Shown here in pieces: positions 17,446-25,578 of a DNA stretch of 64,000 nucleotides. The position numbers and the translations under genes were made by a program. Source of the DNA: Corynebacterium minutissimum (lineage in GTDB: Bacteria > Actinomycetota > Actinomycetes > Mycobacteriales > Mycobacteriaceae). Position 1 is the first letter of the stretch. Each line of letters opens with the position of its first letter. The stretch spans positions 744,001 to 808,000 of the forward strand of contig NZ_CP069533.1 of assembly GCF_016889765.1 (NCBI RefSeq), written 5' to 3'. A model generated the notes under the pieces. That model was not told the origin of the DNA, ran no database searches, and saw only the letters and a list, made by a program, of their open reading frames with translations.

Positions 17446-18372
17446 ATGGACTCTCGTCAGCTTCACCATTTTCGCACCATCGTGGACCATGGATCGTTCA
17501 CGCAGGCTGCGGAGACGCTGCGGCTTACGCAGCCGTCCTTGAGTCTGACCGTTCGCAGGCTCGAGGAAGACCTTAATGTCAAATTACTTTCCCGTGGTCG
17601 CAGTGGTGTTAAGACTACGGAGGCTGGTGAGTTCCTCTATGGAGTCGCTACCTCGATCGACACGCTACTGACCACAGCCACCACGCGGCTAGCGGAAATT
17701 GCAGCGGGAAACGCAGGTTCAGTGACCTTGTGCTCAGCGCCCGAGTTTAACTGGTTGTTTATGCCCACGGTATTGCGGCGTATGCGCGAGCGCGCGCCGC
17801 AAGTCAACGTGTCCTTAAGTGACGTGGAGCCCACCGAGACACTCAAGCGCGTGCTGGAGGGTACCGCAGAGATTGGCATCATCCCCAGCACCAATCCACA
17901 ACGCTTCCAGCACATTTACGGCGAGCAGCTGACGATTAACCGCGCGGCGGATATGGAATTCCTCGTAGCTCTCCCCCAGCGCTTGTCCCACCTGCCGGAC
18001 CCGGTGCGCTTGTCTGCGCTAACGACAGAAACGTGGCTTCTGCCGCAGCGTTGGACGGAGCTGAGCGGGCTGCCGGAGCTGCTAGACCACCTGTGGTCCA
18101 CTGCCCCTGAGTGCAAGCCTGCCACCGTGCAAGAGGTCTCGACTCTGCAGACGGGCCTGCCGCTCGTGGCGGGCGACTACGGCATCAGCCTCATGCCCCA
18201 CACCGCCCAGGCTTTGGGCCAGCGGGGAGTGCACTTCCGGCGCATCGAGGAGCACCTGCCGTCGATGCAGGCCCTGCTCATCCACCGCGCAGACCGGGCG
18301 CTGACCCCGGCGGCGCAGACGCTTCTCGACGTCCTCCTGGACACCTCCTCCGAGCTTCCCCCAGCGAGCTAG
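17446..18372 (+). CDS. LysR-family transcriptional regulator
   Basis: Regulator of 308 residues with the N-terminal winged helix-turn-helix (MDSRQLHHFRTIVDHGSFTQAAETLRLTQPSLSLTVRRLEEDL, residues 1-43) and a substrate-binding domain after about residue 90. Divergent from the CopD-CtaG gene, its possible target. A -10 element TAGTCT at 17434-17439 lies six bases before the ATG, so the transcript is probably leaderless. No ligand can be deduced. Confidence 0.92.
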   Translation: MDSRQLHHFRTIVDHGSFTQAAETLRLTQPSLSLTVRRLEEDLNVKLLSRGRSGVKTTEAGEFLYGVATSIDTLLTTATTRLAEIAAGNAGSVTLCSAPEFNWLFMPTVLRRMRERAPQVNVSLSDVEPTETLKRVLEGTAEIGIIPSTNPQRFQHIYGEQLTINRAADMEFLVALPQRLSHLPDPVRLSALTTETWLLPQRWTELSGLPELLDHLWSTAPECKPATVQEVSTLQTGLPLVAGDYGISLMPHTAQALGQRGVHFRRIEEHLPSMQALLIHRADRALTPAAQTLLDVLLDTSSELPPAS

Positions 18373-18414
18373 GTTTCCGGCTCAGTGACGTGCTGCGTTA
18401 TGATGTCTCGGTAC

Positions 18415-18488
18415 GCCTCCATAGCTCAGCGGATTAGAGCAGTGGGTTTCTACCCCATGTGTCGCGGGTTCGAGTCCTGCTGGGGGCA
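18415..18488 (+). tRNA. tRNA-Arg (anticodon UCU)
   Basis: The cloverleaf is complete: acceptor GCCTCCA pairs with TGGGGGC, the anticodon stem is GTGGG/CCCAT with loop TTTCTAC giving anticodon TCT, and the T arm is GCGGG-TTCGAGT-CCTGC. The discriminator is A at 18488. CCA is not encoded. It reads AGA codons. Confidence 0.95.
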
Positions 18489-18496
18489 CGCAGGTC

Positions 18497-18545
18497 AGAG
18501 CCACTTTTTGCCGCTTTAATGGGCGGTTAGAAGTGGCTCTTTCTC
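18497..18545 (+). terminator. Terminator after tRNA-Arg
   Basis: AGAGCCACTT (18497-18506) pairs with AAGTGGCTCT (18531-18540); a smaller inner stem sits in the loop and TTTCTC follows. This is a typical intrinsic terminator. Confidence 0.75.
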
Positions 18546-18555
18546 GCTCTCACTT

Positions 18556-19215
18556 ATGCTGAGAAGTATGGATATCACTCTCGCCACGTTTGACCATGCC
18601 CCTGACACTGCACTGAGGGGGAAGCGCTTTCGGAATGCATGGGCGCCGTCGGAAAGCTATGCCCAGTCGCGCCGAGGAGTACTCACCGGCCAATATCCGC
18701 AACGCGGCGCAACTACACGCATCACGGAGGTCTTCGAGGAAGCGGGCTATGAGATTCGGCAGGACACCGACGAGGTTTCTGCCGCGCAGAACGTGTTCCG
18801 GCTCCTCGAACAACCGGACCCCGCCGCGGTGGCATCACTCGACGGTGTCGTGGCAGTGTGTTCGCTGCAGACCAGCGAGGACGGCACGGCGCCGATGTCG
18901 CTGTTGTGGCCTGGTGTAGCGGAGGACGGCGAGAGCATCGAGCTAGTATCCCCGTTGGACCTTGCGCCGACGCTGGCGGCCATCGCTGGCCTTGACGTGC
19001 GTCCGAACGCCGCACTGTCCTTTGACGGAATCAACCTCGTGCCCTTGCTGCGCTACGGTGCGGCGGGGCATGCGGCGCTCTTCTTCGACAACGGCGTGCG
19101 CATGATGGACGCCACGCTTATCGACGGCACCTCTACCCCACCCTCCGCCCTCCCGCGATTGCAGGAGGAGTGGGGGCTGTGGAAGAGCTTTATGGACATG
19201 GGGCCGCTTCAGTAA
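18556..19215 (+). CDS. Degenerate sulfatase/alkaline-phosphatase-like protein
   Basis: A 219-residue protein, about half the length of active sulfatases. Two sulfatase-family remnants are readable: YAQSRRGVLTGQYPQR, which lines up with the C-x-P-S-R...LTG nucleophile motif but has Tyr in place of the Cys/Ser and Gln in place of Pro, and SPLDLAPTLAAIAGLDV followed by DGINLVPLL, the usual C-terminal sulfatase stretch. The metal-binding DD near the N-terminus is not evident. So it is probably catalytically dead or altered. An ATG at 18568 is an alternative start. Confidence 0.6.
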   Translation: MLRSMDITLATFDHAPDTALRGKRFRNAWAPSESYAQSRRGVLTGQYPQRGATTRITEVFEEAGYEIRQDTDEVSAAQNVFRLLEQPDPAAVASLDGVVAVCSLQTSEDGTAPMSLLWPGVAEDGESIELVSPLDLAPTLAAIAGLDVRPNAALSFDGINLVPLLRYGAAGHAALFFDNGVRMMDATLIDGTSTPPSALPRLQEEWGLWKSFMDMGPLQ

Positions 19216-19401
19216 TTACTGGATGGGGATAACAATCCACAAAATGAGGTAGAGCACGACCCCGGAGAAGCCCAAGAGCGTGGCTACAACGAAGAGCACG
19301 CGCACCAGAGTCGGGTCAAGGTCGTAGGTTTCTGCGATGCCACCGCAGACACCTCCGATCATCGTGTCGGTAGTGGAACGAGTTAGACGCTTGTTATTCA
19401 T
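19216..19401 (-). CDS. PspC-domain small membrane protein
   Basis: A 61-residue protein: KRLTRSTTDTMIGGVCGGIAETYDLDPTLVRVLFVVATLLGF then a hydrophobic helix to the C-terminus. This is the PspC domain, found in stress-response membrane regulators. The start at 19401 is supported by GAAAGGAG five bases upstream; an in-frame ATG further up lacks a ribosome site. Convergent with the sulfatase-like gene, whose stop it abuts. Confidence 0.85.
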   Translation of the reverse strand: MNNKRLTRSTTDTMIGGVCGGIAETYDLDPTLVRVLFVVATLLGFSGVVLYLILWIVIPIQ

Positions 19402-19520
19402 GATGTCTCCTTTCAACTTCCATTATTCAGAACGAGTGCGGGAAAGGCATCGGGAAAAACCCTGATTTTCCTCTACTCTGGGTGGAAACCTTGACCCCAG
19501 AGAAAGGACGCCGTTTCACC

Positions 19521-20333
19521 ATGGCTCATTCACCCGGACTGCCTGCCCCTACCCGCACGTCCTATGCCCTGCTTACTGGCGCTAGCCAAGGCATCGGTGC
19601 CGCAATGGCCAAGGATTTAGCGGCACGCGGCTACAACGTCATTCTTGTTGCCCGCCGCAAGGACGTCTTGGAGTCCATCGCTGCGGAGCTGCGTTCCCGC
19701 CACGAGGTCGACGCCATCGCGCTGGCCGCCGACCTCTCCGAGGCTGCCGACGTCTCCCGGGTCATCGACTTCATGTCCGGCAAGGAAATCTCCATCATCG
19801 TCAACTCGGCGGGCATCGCCAGCTTTGGCAAGTTCATGGACCAAGACTGGGACTACGAGACGCGCCAATTCGACCTCAATGCAAAAGCCGTGCACCGGTT
19901 GACCCGCGCAGCACTTGATCAGATGCTGCCACGACGAAACGGCGCTATCTGCAACGTTGGTTCGGCCGCAGGAAACGTCTCCATTCCCAATAACGCCACC
20001 TATGTGTTCACCAAAGCCGGCGTCAATGCTTTCACGGAGGCGCTGCACTACGAGCTGAAGGGCACGGGCGTTAGTTGCACGCTGCTCGCCCCTGGGCCGG
20101 TTCGCGACGCCGTCATTCCGGAGGAAGAGCAATCCATCGTGGACAAGGTGGTACCAGACTTCCTGTGGACCACCTACGAGTCCTGTTCGGAGGAGACTCT
20201 CGAGGCCATGGCTCGCAACCAGCGCCGAGTAGTTCCTGGACCGCTGTCGAAGGCCATGAATGCACTGGGCAAGATCGTCCCTACGCCGATTGCCGCACCG
20301 CTCATCGGCAGCTTCTATTCCAAGATGGCCTAA
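19521..20333 (+). CDS. Short-chain dehydrogenase/reductase
   Basis: NAD(P)-dependent oxidoreductase of 270 residues. The classical SDR features are present: TGASQGIGAAMAKDLAARGY (cofactor fold, residues about 17-36), NSAGIA, the catalytic serine in NVGSAAGN and the YVFTK pair (Y-x3-K). The substrate is unknown; the family covers hydroxy-acyl and keto compounds. GAAAGGA precedes the ATG by 12 bases; an upstream GTG at 19482 is less likely. Confidence 0.88.
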   Translation: MAHSPGLPAPTRTSYALLTGASQGIGAAMAKDLAARGYNVILVARRKDVLESIAAELRSRHEVDAIALAADLSEAADVSRVIDFMSGKEISIIVNSAGIASFGKFMDQDWDYETRQFDLNAKAVHRLTRAALDQMLPRRNGAICNVGSAAGNVSIPNNATYVFTKAGVNAFTEALHYELKGTGVSCTLLAPGPVRDAVIPEEEQSIVDKVVPDFLWTTYESCSEETLEAMARNQRRVVPGPLSKAMNALGKIVPTPIAAPLIGSFYSKMA

Positions 20334-20342
20334 ACGCACCAC

Positions 20343-20376
20343 AGGCGCCCCTCTCAATTGCCGAGAGTGGGCGCCT
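20343..20376. terminator. Bidirectional terminator
   Basis: AGGCGCCC...GGGCGCCT forms an outer stem, with CTCTC/GAGAG inside, between the stop codons of the converging SDR and symporter genes. Confidence 0.7.
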
Positions 20377-20389
20377 TAATGGTTGAGTC

Positions 20390-21934
20390 TTACTTACCCT
20401 GCAACGGGGCGTCCTGTGCGATGGCCTTCTGCGCGGCCTCCTCGCGAGCGAGCTTGCGCTCTACCCAGAACTCGGCGTTCTTGATTCCGAGTGCTTCGGG
20501 GTCGAACTGCGGGTCCTTGCCGGCCTTCTTCTGCGCGCTGTAGTCCTTGAGGCACTTGAGTGCCGGGATTTGCAGGAAGAGAATCGCGATGATGTTAAGC
20601 CAAGCAGTTGCGCCCACACCGATGTCACCCAGAGCCCAGGCAGCACCCGGAGTAGAAGTAGCGCCGATAACCACGGAACCCACGAGCAGCACGCGCAGTA
20701 CCCACACCAGAGTTCGACGGGCGACCTTGCTCTTGATCCAGCGGTTGAAGTAGGTCAGGTTAACTTCCGCCATGTAGTAGTAAGCCAGCACCGTGGTGAA
20801 GGCGAAGAACGCAATAGCAATGGCAATGAAGGTTGGACCGAAACCAGAGAGCAGAGTGTCGAGGCCGTGCTGAACATAGCCCGGGCCGACCGCAATATCG
20901 TCCGGAATCGCACCGGCGTAGCGCACCGGACCGTCCTCGGATTCGTTCTCAAAGACCTTGTACATGTCAGTGGAGATGATGATGAACGCGGTAGCGGAAC
21001 ACACGAAGAGGGTATCGATGTACACCGCGAAGGCCTGAACGAAGCCCTGCTTCGCCGGGTGGGACACTTCGGCAGCAGCTGCGGACTGCGGGCCCGTACC
21101 CTGGCCGGCCTCGTTGGAGTAAATACCGCGCTTCACACCCCACATGATGGCAGAGCCTAAAAGGCCGGAGAAAGCTTGCTCTGCACCGAAGGCGGACTTG
21201 AAGATCATGCCGAAGACCTCGGGGATCTGGCTGAAGTTCACAAAGAGAATGATGATGGCGAAGAGGATGTAGGCACCAGCCATGAACGGAACAACGAGGG
21301 AAGCGAAGTTGGCGATGCGCTTGACGCCACCCACGATGATGATGGCGAGCACGCCTGCGAGGACGACGGCGGACCAACCAACGCTAATACCCCATGCATT
21401 ATCGACGGCCGCGGCTACACCGTTGGCCTGAATAGCCGGCAGGAAGTAGCTGGTGGCCAGAATCATGGCGACGGCGAACACGCAGCCGTAGACCAACATG
21501 AAAGGGCCTGCCTTGGTGTGCTTGTAGGCCTTCTCGATGTAGTAGGCTGGGCCGCCGCGGTACTCGCCGGTGTCCTGGTCCTTCTCCTTGTAGACCTGCG
21601 CCAACGTACATTCAACGAAGGACGTCGCAGAGCCCAGCAGCGCCACAGCCCACATCCAGAACACCGCGCCCGGGCCGCCGAAGGCGATAGCGGTGGCGAC
21701 ACCGGAGATGTTACCCACGCCGACTCGGCCGGCCAGGGAAATCATGAGGGATTGGAAGGAGGAAACTCCGGATTCAGAGCTTTCGCCGTCCTTGAGCTGC
21801 TTGATCATGTCGGGGATGCAGCGGATTTGGAGAAACTTGGTCACCACGGTGAAGTAGATGCCTGCGCCAAGGCACAGGAAAACCAACACGGGCGACCAAA
21901 TTACTGTGTTGAGTGTGTCGATAAAGCCTGACAT
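20390..21934 (-). CDS. Alanine/glycine:cation symporter family protein (AGCS)
   Basis: Membrane transporter of 514 residues with about eleven hydrophobic segments, importing small neutral amino acids with sodium or protons. Family patterns include GVSSFQSLMISLAGRVGVGNISGVATAIAFGGPGAVFWMW near residue 75 and YSNEAGQGTGPQSAAAAEVSHPAKQGFVQAFAVYIDTLFVCSATAFII. I placed the start at 21934, giving MSGFIDTLN, with GAAGGACGG upstream; a start at 21994 would add 20 residues. The C-terminal 40 residues are charged and cytoplasmic. Confidence 0.92.
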   Translation of the reverse strand: MSGFIDTLNTVIWSPVLVFLCLGAGIYFTVVTKFLQIRCIPDMIKQLKDGESSESGVSSFQSLMISLAGRVGVGNISGVATAIAFGGPGAVFWMWAVALLGSATSFVECTLAQVYKEKDQDTGEYRGGPAYYIEKAYKHTKAGPFMLVYGCVFAVAMILATSYFLPAIQANGVAAAVDNAWGISVGWSAVVLAGVLAIIIVGGVKRIANFASLVVPFMAGAYILFAIIILFVNFSQIPEVFGMIFKSAFGAEQAFSGLLGSAIMWGVKRGIYSNEAGQGTGPQSAAAAEVSHPAKQGFVQAFAVYIDTLFVCSATAFIIISTDMYKVFENESEDGPVRYAGAIPDDIAVGPGYVQHGLDTLLSGFGPTFIAIAIAFFAFTTVLAYYYMAEVNLTYFNRWIKSKVARRTLVWVLRVLLVGSVVIGATSTPGAAWALGDIGVGATAWLNIIAILFLQIPALKCLKDYSAQKKAGKDPQFDPEALGIKNAEFWVERKLAREEAAQKAIAQDAPLQGK

Positions 21935-22226
21935 CGGAGGAAACCGTCCTTCGGGATTTGTGAGTGCCGTCACTTTTCGGGCTGGATTCATCATGGCCCA
22001 TCACCTAAGGCCTTCGTGAGTAGAATCATGAAAAAGTTCGGACCCTCTGCTGCATCCACCCACCTCCACACAGCAAACCCCCAGCTCACATCGATTAAGG
22101 TGACCTACCCCACCGCCTTGAGAAAACCTAAACATGCGGCCACTAGTCACCCCCTTAGGCACCCCCGATAGCGCCCTGAGCCCTGCCAAGAAGGCCGCTA
22201 CAAGGGAGGAAACTAAGGTGGGAGCC

Positions 22227-22859
22227 ATGAGTGAAATCCCTACCAAGAATGACCGCCTTGTCTGGATTGACTTGGAGATGACCGGACTCGACCCCAAGCG
22301 CCACGTCATCGTGGAGGTCGCTGCCGTAGTTACCGACGCCGAGCTCACCATCCTGGACGAAGGCCTCGACCTCGTAGTCCACGCCACCGAGGACGAGTTG
22401 GACCAGATGGATAACTTCGTCGCCACGATGCACGCCAAGTCTGGGCTCGACAAGGAGATTCGCGAATCCACCGTGACGATTGAAGAGGCAGAGGAAGCGG
22501 TACTGAGGCTCGTCGAGAAGCACTGCGACCCCAACCACCCCGCTCCGCTCGCCGGAAATTCCATCGCCACCGACCGCATGTTCATCCGCACCTACATGCC
22601 GCGCTTGGATAAAGCCCTGCACTACCGCATGATTGACGTCTCGACGATTAAGGAGCTTGCGCGGCGCTGGCACCCGCGGGCCTATTTCAACCAGCCCGAT
22701 AAGGGCATGGCGCATCGAGCCTTGCAGGACATCATCGAGTCCATCCGCGAGCTCGACTTTTACCGCCGTAGTGTCTTCCGCACCGATGAAGGCCCTACGA
22801 GCGAGGAAGCGGAGCAACTGAAGGCTGACACGACCACGGATTACCAGGCGTTTTTGTAA
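22227..22859 (+). CDS. orn: Oligoribonuclease
   Basis: 3'-to-5' exoribonuclease of 210 residues that degrades RNA fragments of two to five nucleotides. The DEDDh active site is visible: D15 and E17 in WIDLEMTGLD, the aspartate in NSIATDRMF and the histidine-aspartate in AHRALQDIIESI. The start MSEIP is preceded by GGTGGGAG; an open frame reaches further up to 22134 but its translation is not Orn-like. The 230 bases upstream of this gene hold no other recognisable element. Confidence 0.95.
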   Translation: MSEIPTKNDRLVWIDLEMTGLDPKRHVIVEVAAVVTDAELTILDEGLDLVVHATEDELDQMDNFVATMHAKSGLDKEIRESTVTIEEAEEAVLRLVEKHCDPNHPAPLAGNSIATDRMFIRTYMPRLDKALHYRMIDVSTIKELARRWHPRAYFNQPDKGMAHRALQDIIESIRELDFYRRSVFRTDEGPTSEEAEQLKADTTTDYQAFL

Positions 22860-22907
22860 AATCCCCGGTGTGGGTTAACCTGTATCTCGTTGCTTTCAGG
22901 CAACGAT

Positions 22908-22981
22908 GGTGGCTGTAGTTCAGCTGGTAGAGCACCAGGTTGTGATCCTGGGTGTCGCGGGTTCGAGCCCCGTCAGCCACC
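22908..22981 (+). tRNA. tRNA-His (anticodon GUG)
   Basis: GTGGCTG pairs with CAGCCAC; loop TTGTGAT gives anticodon GTG; T arm GCGGG-TTCGAGC-CCCGT. The extra G at 22908 (position -1) faces C at 22981, the hallmark of tRNA-His. CCA is not encoded exactly. Confidence 0.95.
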
Positions 22982-22993
22982 CCAAAGTCGCCC

Positions 22994-23030
22994 ACACCGC
23001 ACGATGAAACTCGTGCGGTGTTTGCGTTTT
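22994..23030 (+). terminator. Terminator after tRNA-His
   Basis: A perfect 11-base stem, ACACCGCACGA/TCGTGCGGTGT, with a six-base loop, followed by TTGCGTTTT. Confidence 0.85.
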
Positions 23031-23071
23031 CCGGTTGCGGGGTTGGTGAACCTGTTTTAAGCTTCGTGGCC

Positions 23072-24181
23072 ATGGGGGTATTAGAAACCTACTTCCACTA
23101 CCGCAACTCGGGGATCGCGCTAGTGGAACAAGCATCCAGCTCACCCGACGAGCTTCGCGCGCTCGGCGCCGACCCAGCCGACGCCACAGAACTCGCCCAC
23201 CTTCACCGCACCTACTTCGGGCAAACCCGCTTTAGCGGCAAACAACGCAAAGCACGCGCCGCCGCGATGGCACAACAACATAGTCTTAGCGTTCTCACCC
23301 TGATCGAGTCCTACACCGCCAAAGTCAACAAAGACCTCGATGCCTGGAACCTACGCATCAAGCTTGCCAGCACCCCCGCCCACCGTATCCGCCAGGTTGC
23401 CACCAAGCGCCTAAAAGAACTTCAGTCCAAGCGCCAAGCCAAACCTGGAGTCAGGTTCACCTACCGAGCCACAGGCCCCAACTCCATGACCATTACCGAT
23501 GACGCACAAGTCATCGCCGATATCCGCGGCACCCTCGAATCCGTCAACAAACACAACCTCCTCGACGCCGCACGCACCGTCATTGTCACCGGTGGTATTG
23601 GCACTAAACCTGCCGTACATGCTCAAGTCGTTGTCACCCTCAACGAACTCGACCAAATCATCAACGGTGATGGGGAGGAAATAGAACTTAACCTCACCAA
23701 CGGCGGGCGCATGAGCGGGGCAGACTTTTTGGCCTACAAGTTTGCTGAGATTGGCTACGCCACCATCATCCACCCCCTTGAAGGCCCGGTGAACTCCTAC
23801 CGGATTAAGCGGCATGCCAGCTGGAAACAACGCATCAGCCTGGCAGCTGAATTCCAAACCTGCTCTAGGCCCGGCTGCAACAAACCAGCCGATTACTGCG
23901 AAGTCCACCACCTCATCCCCTGGCAAGCAGGAGGTTTTACCAACATTAAAAACCTCACCTTCCTATGCGCCTACCACAACGGCATTAACGACGATGACCC
24001 CAAACGCCCCACCGGCAGGGGCTACATGTTCCGGCTGAACACCGGGGTGAGCTACATCCCACCCTGGGGTACACCGATAACCGCCACACCCGAATACCAA
24101 GAAGCCACAACCAGACTCGCTTCTGAGAAAGCAACAGGACAAGCCACAGGCCAACCACCCGACCCACCGGGTGCAGGCTAA
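23072..24181 (+). CDS. HNH endonuclease domain protein (DUF222-type family)
   Basis: A 369-residue protein with an all-helical N-terminal region of the kind that recurs in many copies in actinobacterial genomes and a C-terminal HNH nuclease: CSRPGCNKPADYCEVHHLIPWQAGGFTNIKNLTFLCAYHNGIND. The paired cysteines, HH and the later H-N fit a zinc-supported HNH fold. GTG at 23066 would add two residues. No clear ribosome site is visible. Its codons look more A-rich (many AAA, CAA, AAC) than its neighbours and it sits just after a tRNA gene, both hints of acquisition. Biological role unknown. Confidence 0.85.
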   Translation: MGVLETYFHYRNSGIALVEQASSSPDELRALGADPADATELAHLHRTYFGQTRFSGKQRKARAAAMAQQHSLSVLTLIESYTAKVNKDLDAWNLRIKLASTPAHRIRQVATKRLKELQSKRQAKPGVRFTYRATGPNSMTITDDAQVIADIRGTLESVNKHNLLDAARTVIVTGGIGTKPAVHAQVVVTLNELDQIINGDGEEIELNLTNGGRMSGADFLAYKFAEIGYATIIHPLEGPVNSYRIKRHASWKQRISLAAEFQTCSRPGCNKPADYCEVHHLIPWQAGGFTNIKNLTFLCAYHNGINDDDPKRPTGRGYMFRLNTGVSYIPPWGTPITATPEYQEATTRLASEKATGQATGQPPDPPGAG

Positions 24182-24281
24182 ACGCCCGCGATTAGGCAAC
24201 GCGAGCGCCGAGACGATGAAACCCGCCGACCACACCACGGCCAGCGGGCACCTTGGTGATCCCACACGTTAGACTGCAGCA

Positions 24282-24827
24282 ATGATTGATTTCACCGCCT
24301 CCGCAGATGTTGTCGCGCCCCAACTGCTAGGTGCGGTGTTAACCCACAACGGGGTCTCCATACGCATCACTGAGGTCGAGGCCTACCTTGGTTCTTACGA
24401 TGAGGCCTCCCATACTTTTAATGGCCGCACCCCACGCAACGCAGCGATGTTTGGCCCACCAGGCCGCCTCTACGTGTATATGTCCTACGGCATTCATCGC
24501 AACGGCAATATTGTCTGTGCACCGGAAGGCCGCGGCGAGGGCTGCCTGCTGCGCAGCGGGGAGGTCATTAAGGGGACAGACCTCGCTTACGAGCGACGCG
24601 GAAACACCGATTTTCACAATTTGGCCCGTGGTCCCGGAAACCTAGGGAAAGCCCTCGGTTTCACCCTCGACGACAACGGGACCATCATCAACTTGAACGA
24701 ACGCACCGAGGAACCCGAGTGGGTATGTGGACCGCGCATCGGGATTTCCAAAAATACAGAGGCAGCCCTGCGCTTCTGGATCCCCTTCGACAAAACTGTA
24801 TCCCGGCGTCGCGGCATGCCCGCGTAA
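24282..24827 (+). CDS. mpg: 3-methyladenine DNA glycosylase (AAG/MPG type)
   Basis: Base-excision repair enzyme of 181 residues that removes alkylated purines. Recognisable parts are ITEVEAYLGSYDEASHTFNGRTPRNAAMFGPPGRLYVYMSYGIHRNGNIVC, with the catalytic glutamate in TEVEAY, and ARGPGNLGKALG. It is somewhat shorter than the usual 190-200 residues. A -10 element TAGACT at 24270-24275 six bases before the ATG suggests a leaderless mRNA. Confidence 0.93.
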   Translation: MIDFTASADVVAPQLLGAVLTHNGVSIRITEVEAYLGSYDEASHTFNGRTPRNAAMFGPPGRLYVYMSYGIHRNGNIVCAPEGRGEGCLLRSGEVIKGTDLAYERRGNTDFHNLARGPGNLGKALGFTLDDNGTIINLNERTEEPEWVCGPRIGISKNTEAALRFWIPFDKTVSRRRGMPA

Positions 24828-24853
24828 GGTATCCAGACACCAGCGCTTGGCCG

Positions 24854-25516
24854 CTAGCTATCAGCCAACCCCGGCCCTACAGGAACTTGGTCAATAATCG
24901 CCGCCAACTCCGACGATGCCTGCTTCATGTCTTCAACGTCTTCTGCATCGCCTTTGGAGTGCCGGAACATATAATTCAGTACGCCCACGTTTCCCACGCT
25001 GGTAGCACAGAAGAATTGCCGAAGATCCGCCGCTGGGTTCTTCGCACAGGCAAAATAGCGGCCCCCAGCTTCAAAGTCTAGTTCCTCAAAGGGAAGTACT
25101 TCTTGGCCATGTTCTTCCTGCTGGCGCTGGTAATCTTTTGCAGCGAATGTACGCAGCTCTTGCGCTGCACGTTGAGGATTCTCAGGGCACACATCGTAGA
25201 TGTCCCCTTCCTCGTAATAGAAGCTATCGACTGAGAACTGATAAAGATCGGCTTGATAAAAGCGGCTCCAACCGCGATCCGCAATGGCGTCGTACGCGGG
25301 GTCATGCTGAAGCCCGGCAAATTCCTCCGGCATCGCCTCCAGAAACGTTTGCAGGCTCACCTCAGTACTGCATGCTGCAGAATCACCCGTTTCGCCCGTT
25401 GGCGGCACTGTACTGTCGCGTTCCCCTTCAGCTTGCTGCGCATCCTCTGTCGTACACGCCGCAAACAAAAAAGACACCATCACCAAAGGAAGGACAACGA
25501 ATTTCAGCCTAGACAT
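24854..25516 (-). CDS. DUF3558-like lipoprotein
   Basis: Predicted lipoprotein of 220 residues. The signal MSRLKFVVLPLVMVSFLFAACT has a good lipobox (LFAAC). The mature part has paired cysteines (ACSTEVSL; YDVCPENPQ; YFACAKNP; QFFCATSVG), probably disulphide-bonded, and resembles the DUF3558 lipoproteins frequent in Corynebacterium and Mycobacterium. Function unknown. GGGTGATC precedes the chosen ATG. Confidence 0.75.
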   Translation of the reverse strand: MSRLKFVVLPLVMVSFLFAACTTEDAQQAEGERDSTVPPTGETGDSAACSTEVSLQTFLEAMPEEFAGLQHDPAYDAIADRGWSRFYQADLYQFSVDSFYYEEGDIYDVCPENPQRAAQELRTFAAKDYQRQQEEHGQEVLPFEELDFEAGGRYFACAKNPAADLRQFFCATSVGNVGVLNYMFRHSKGDAEDVEDMKQASSELAAIIDQVPVGPGLADS

Positions 25517-25578
25517 GTGATCACCCATACGACGTCGAAAGGATTATGGTGCAACCCTAACCTTTGCATCGAGGTGAG

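Noticed and set aside
22134..22226. Upstream extension of oligoribonuclease
   Set aside because: The extra 31 residues are not Orn-like, and the GGTGGGAG site supports the start at 22227.
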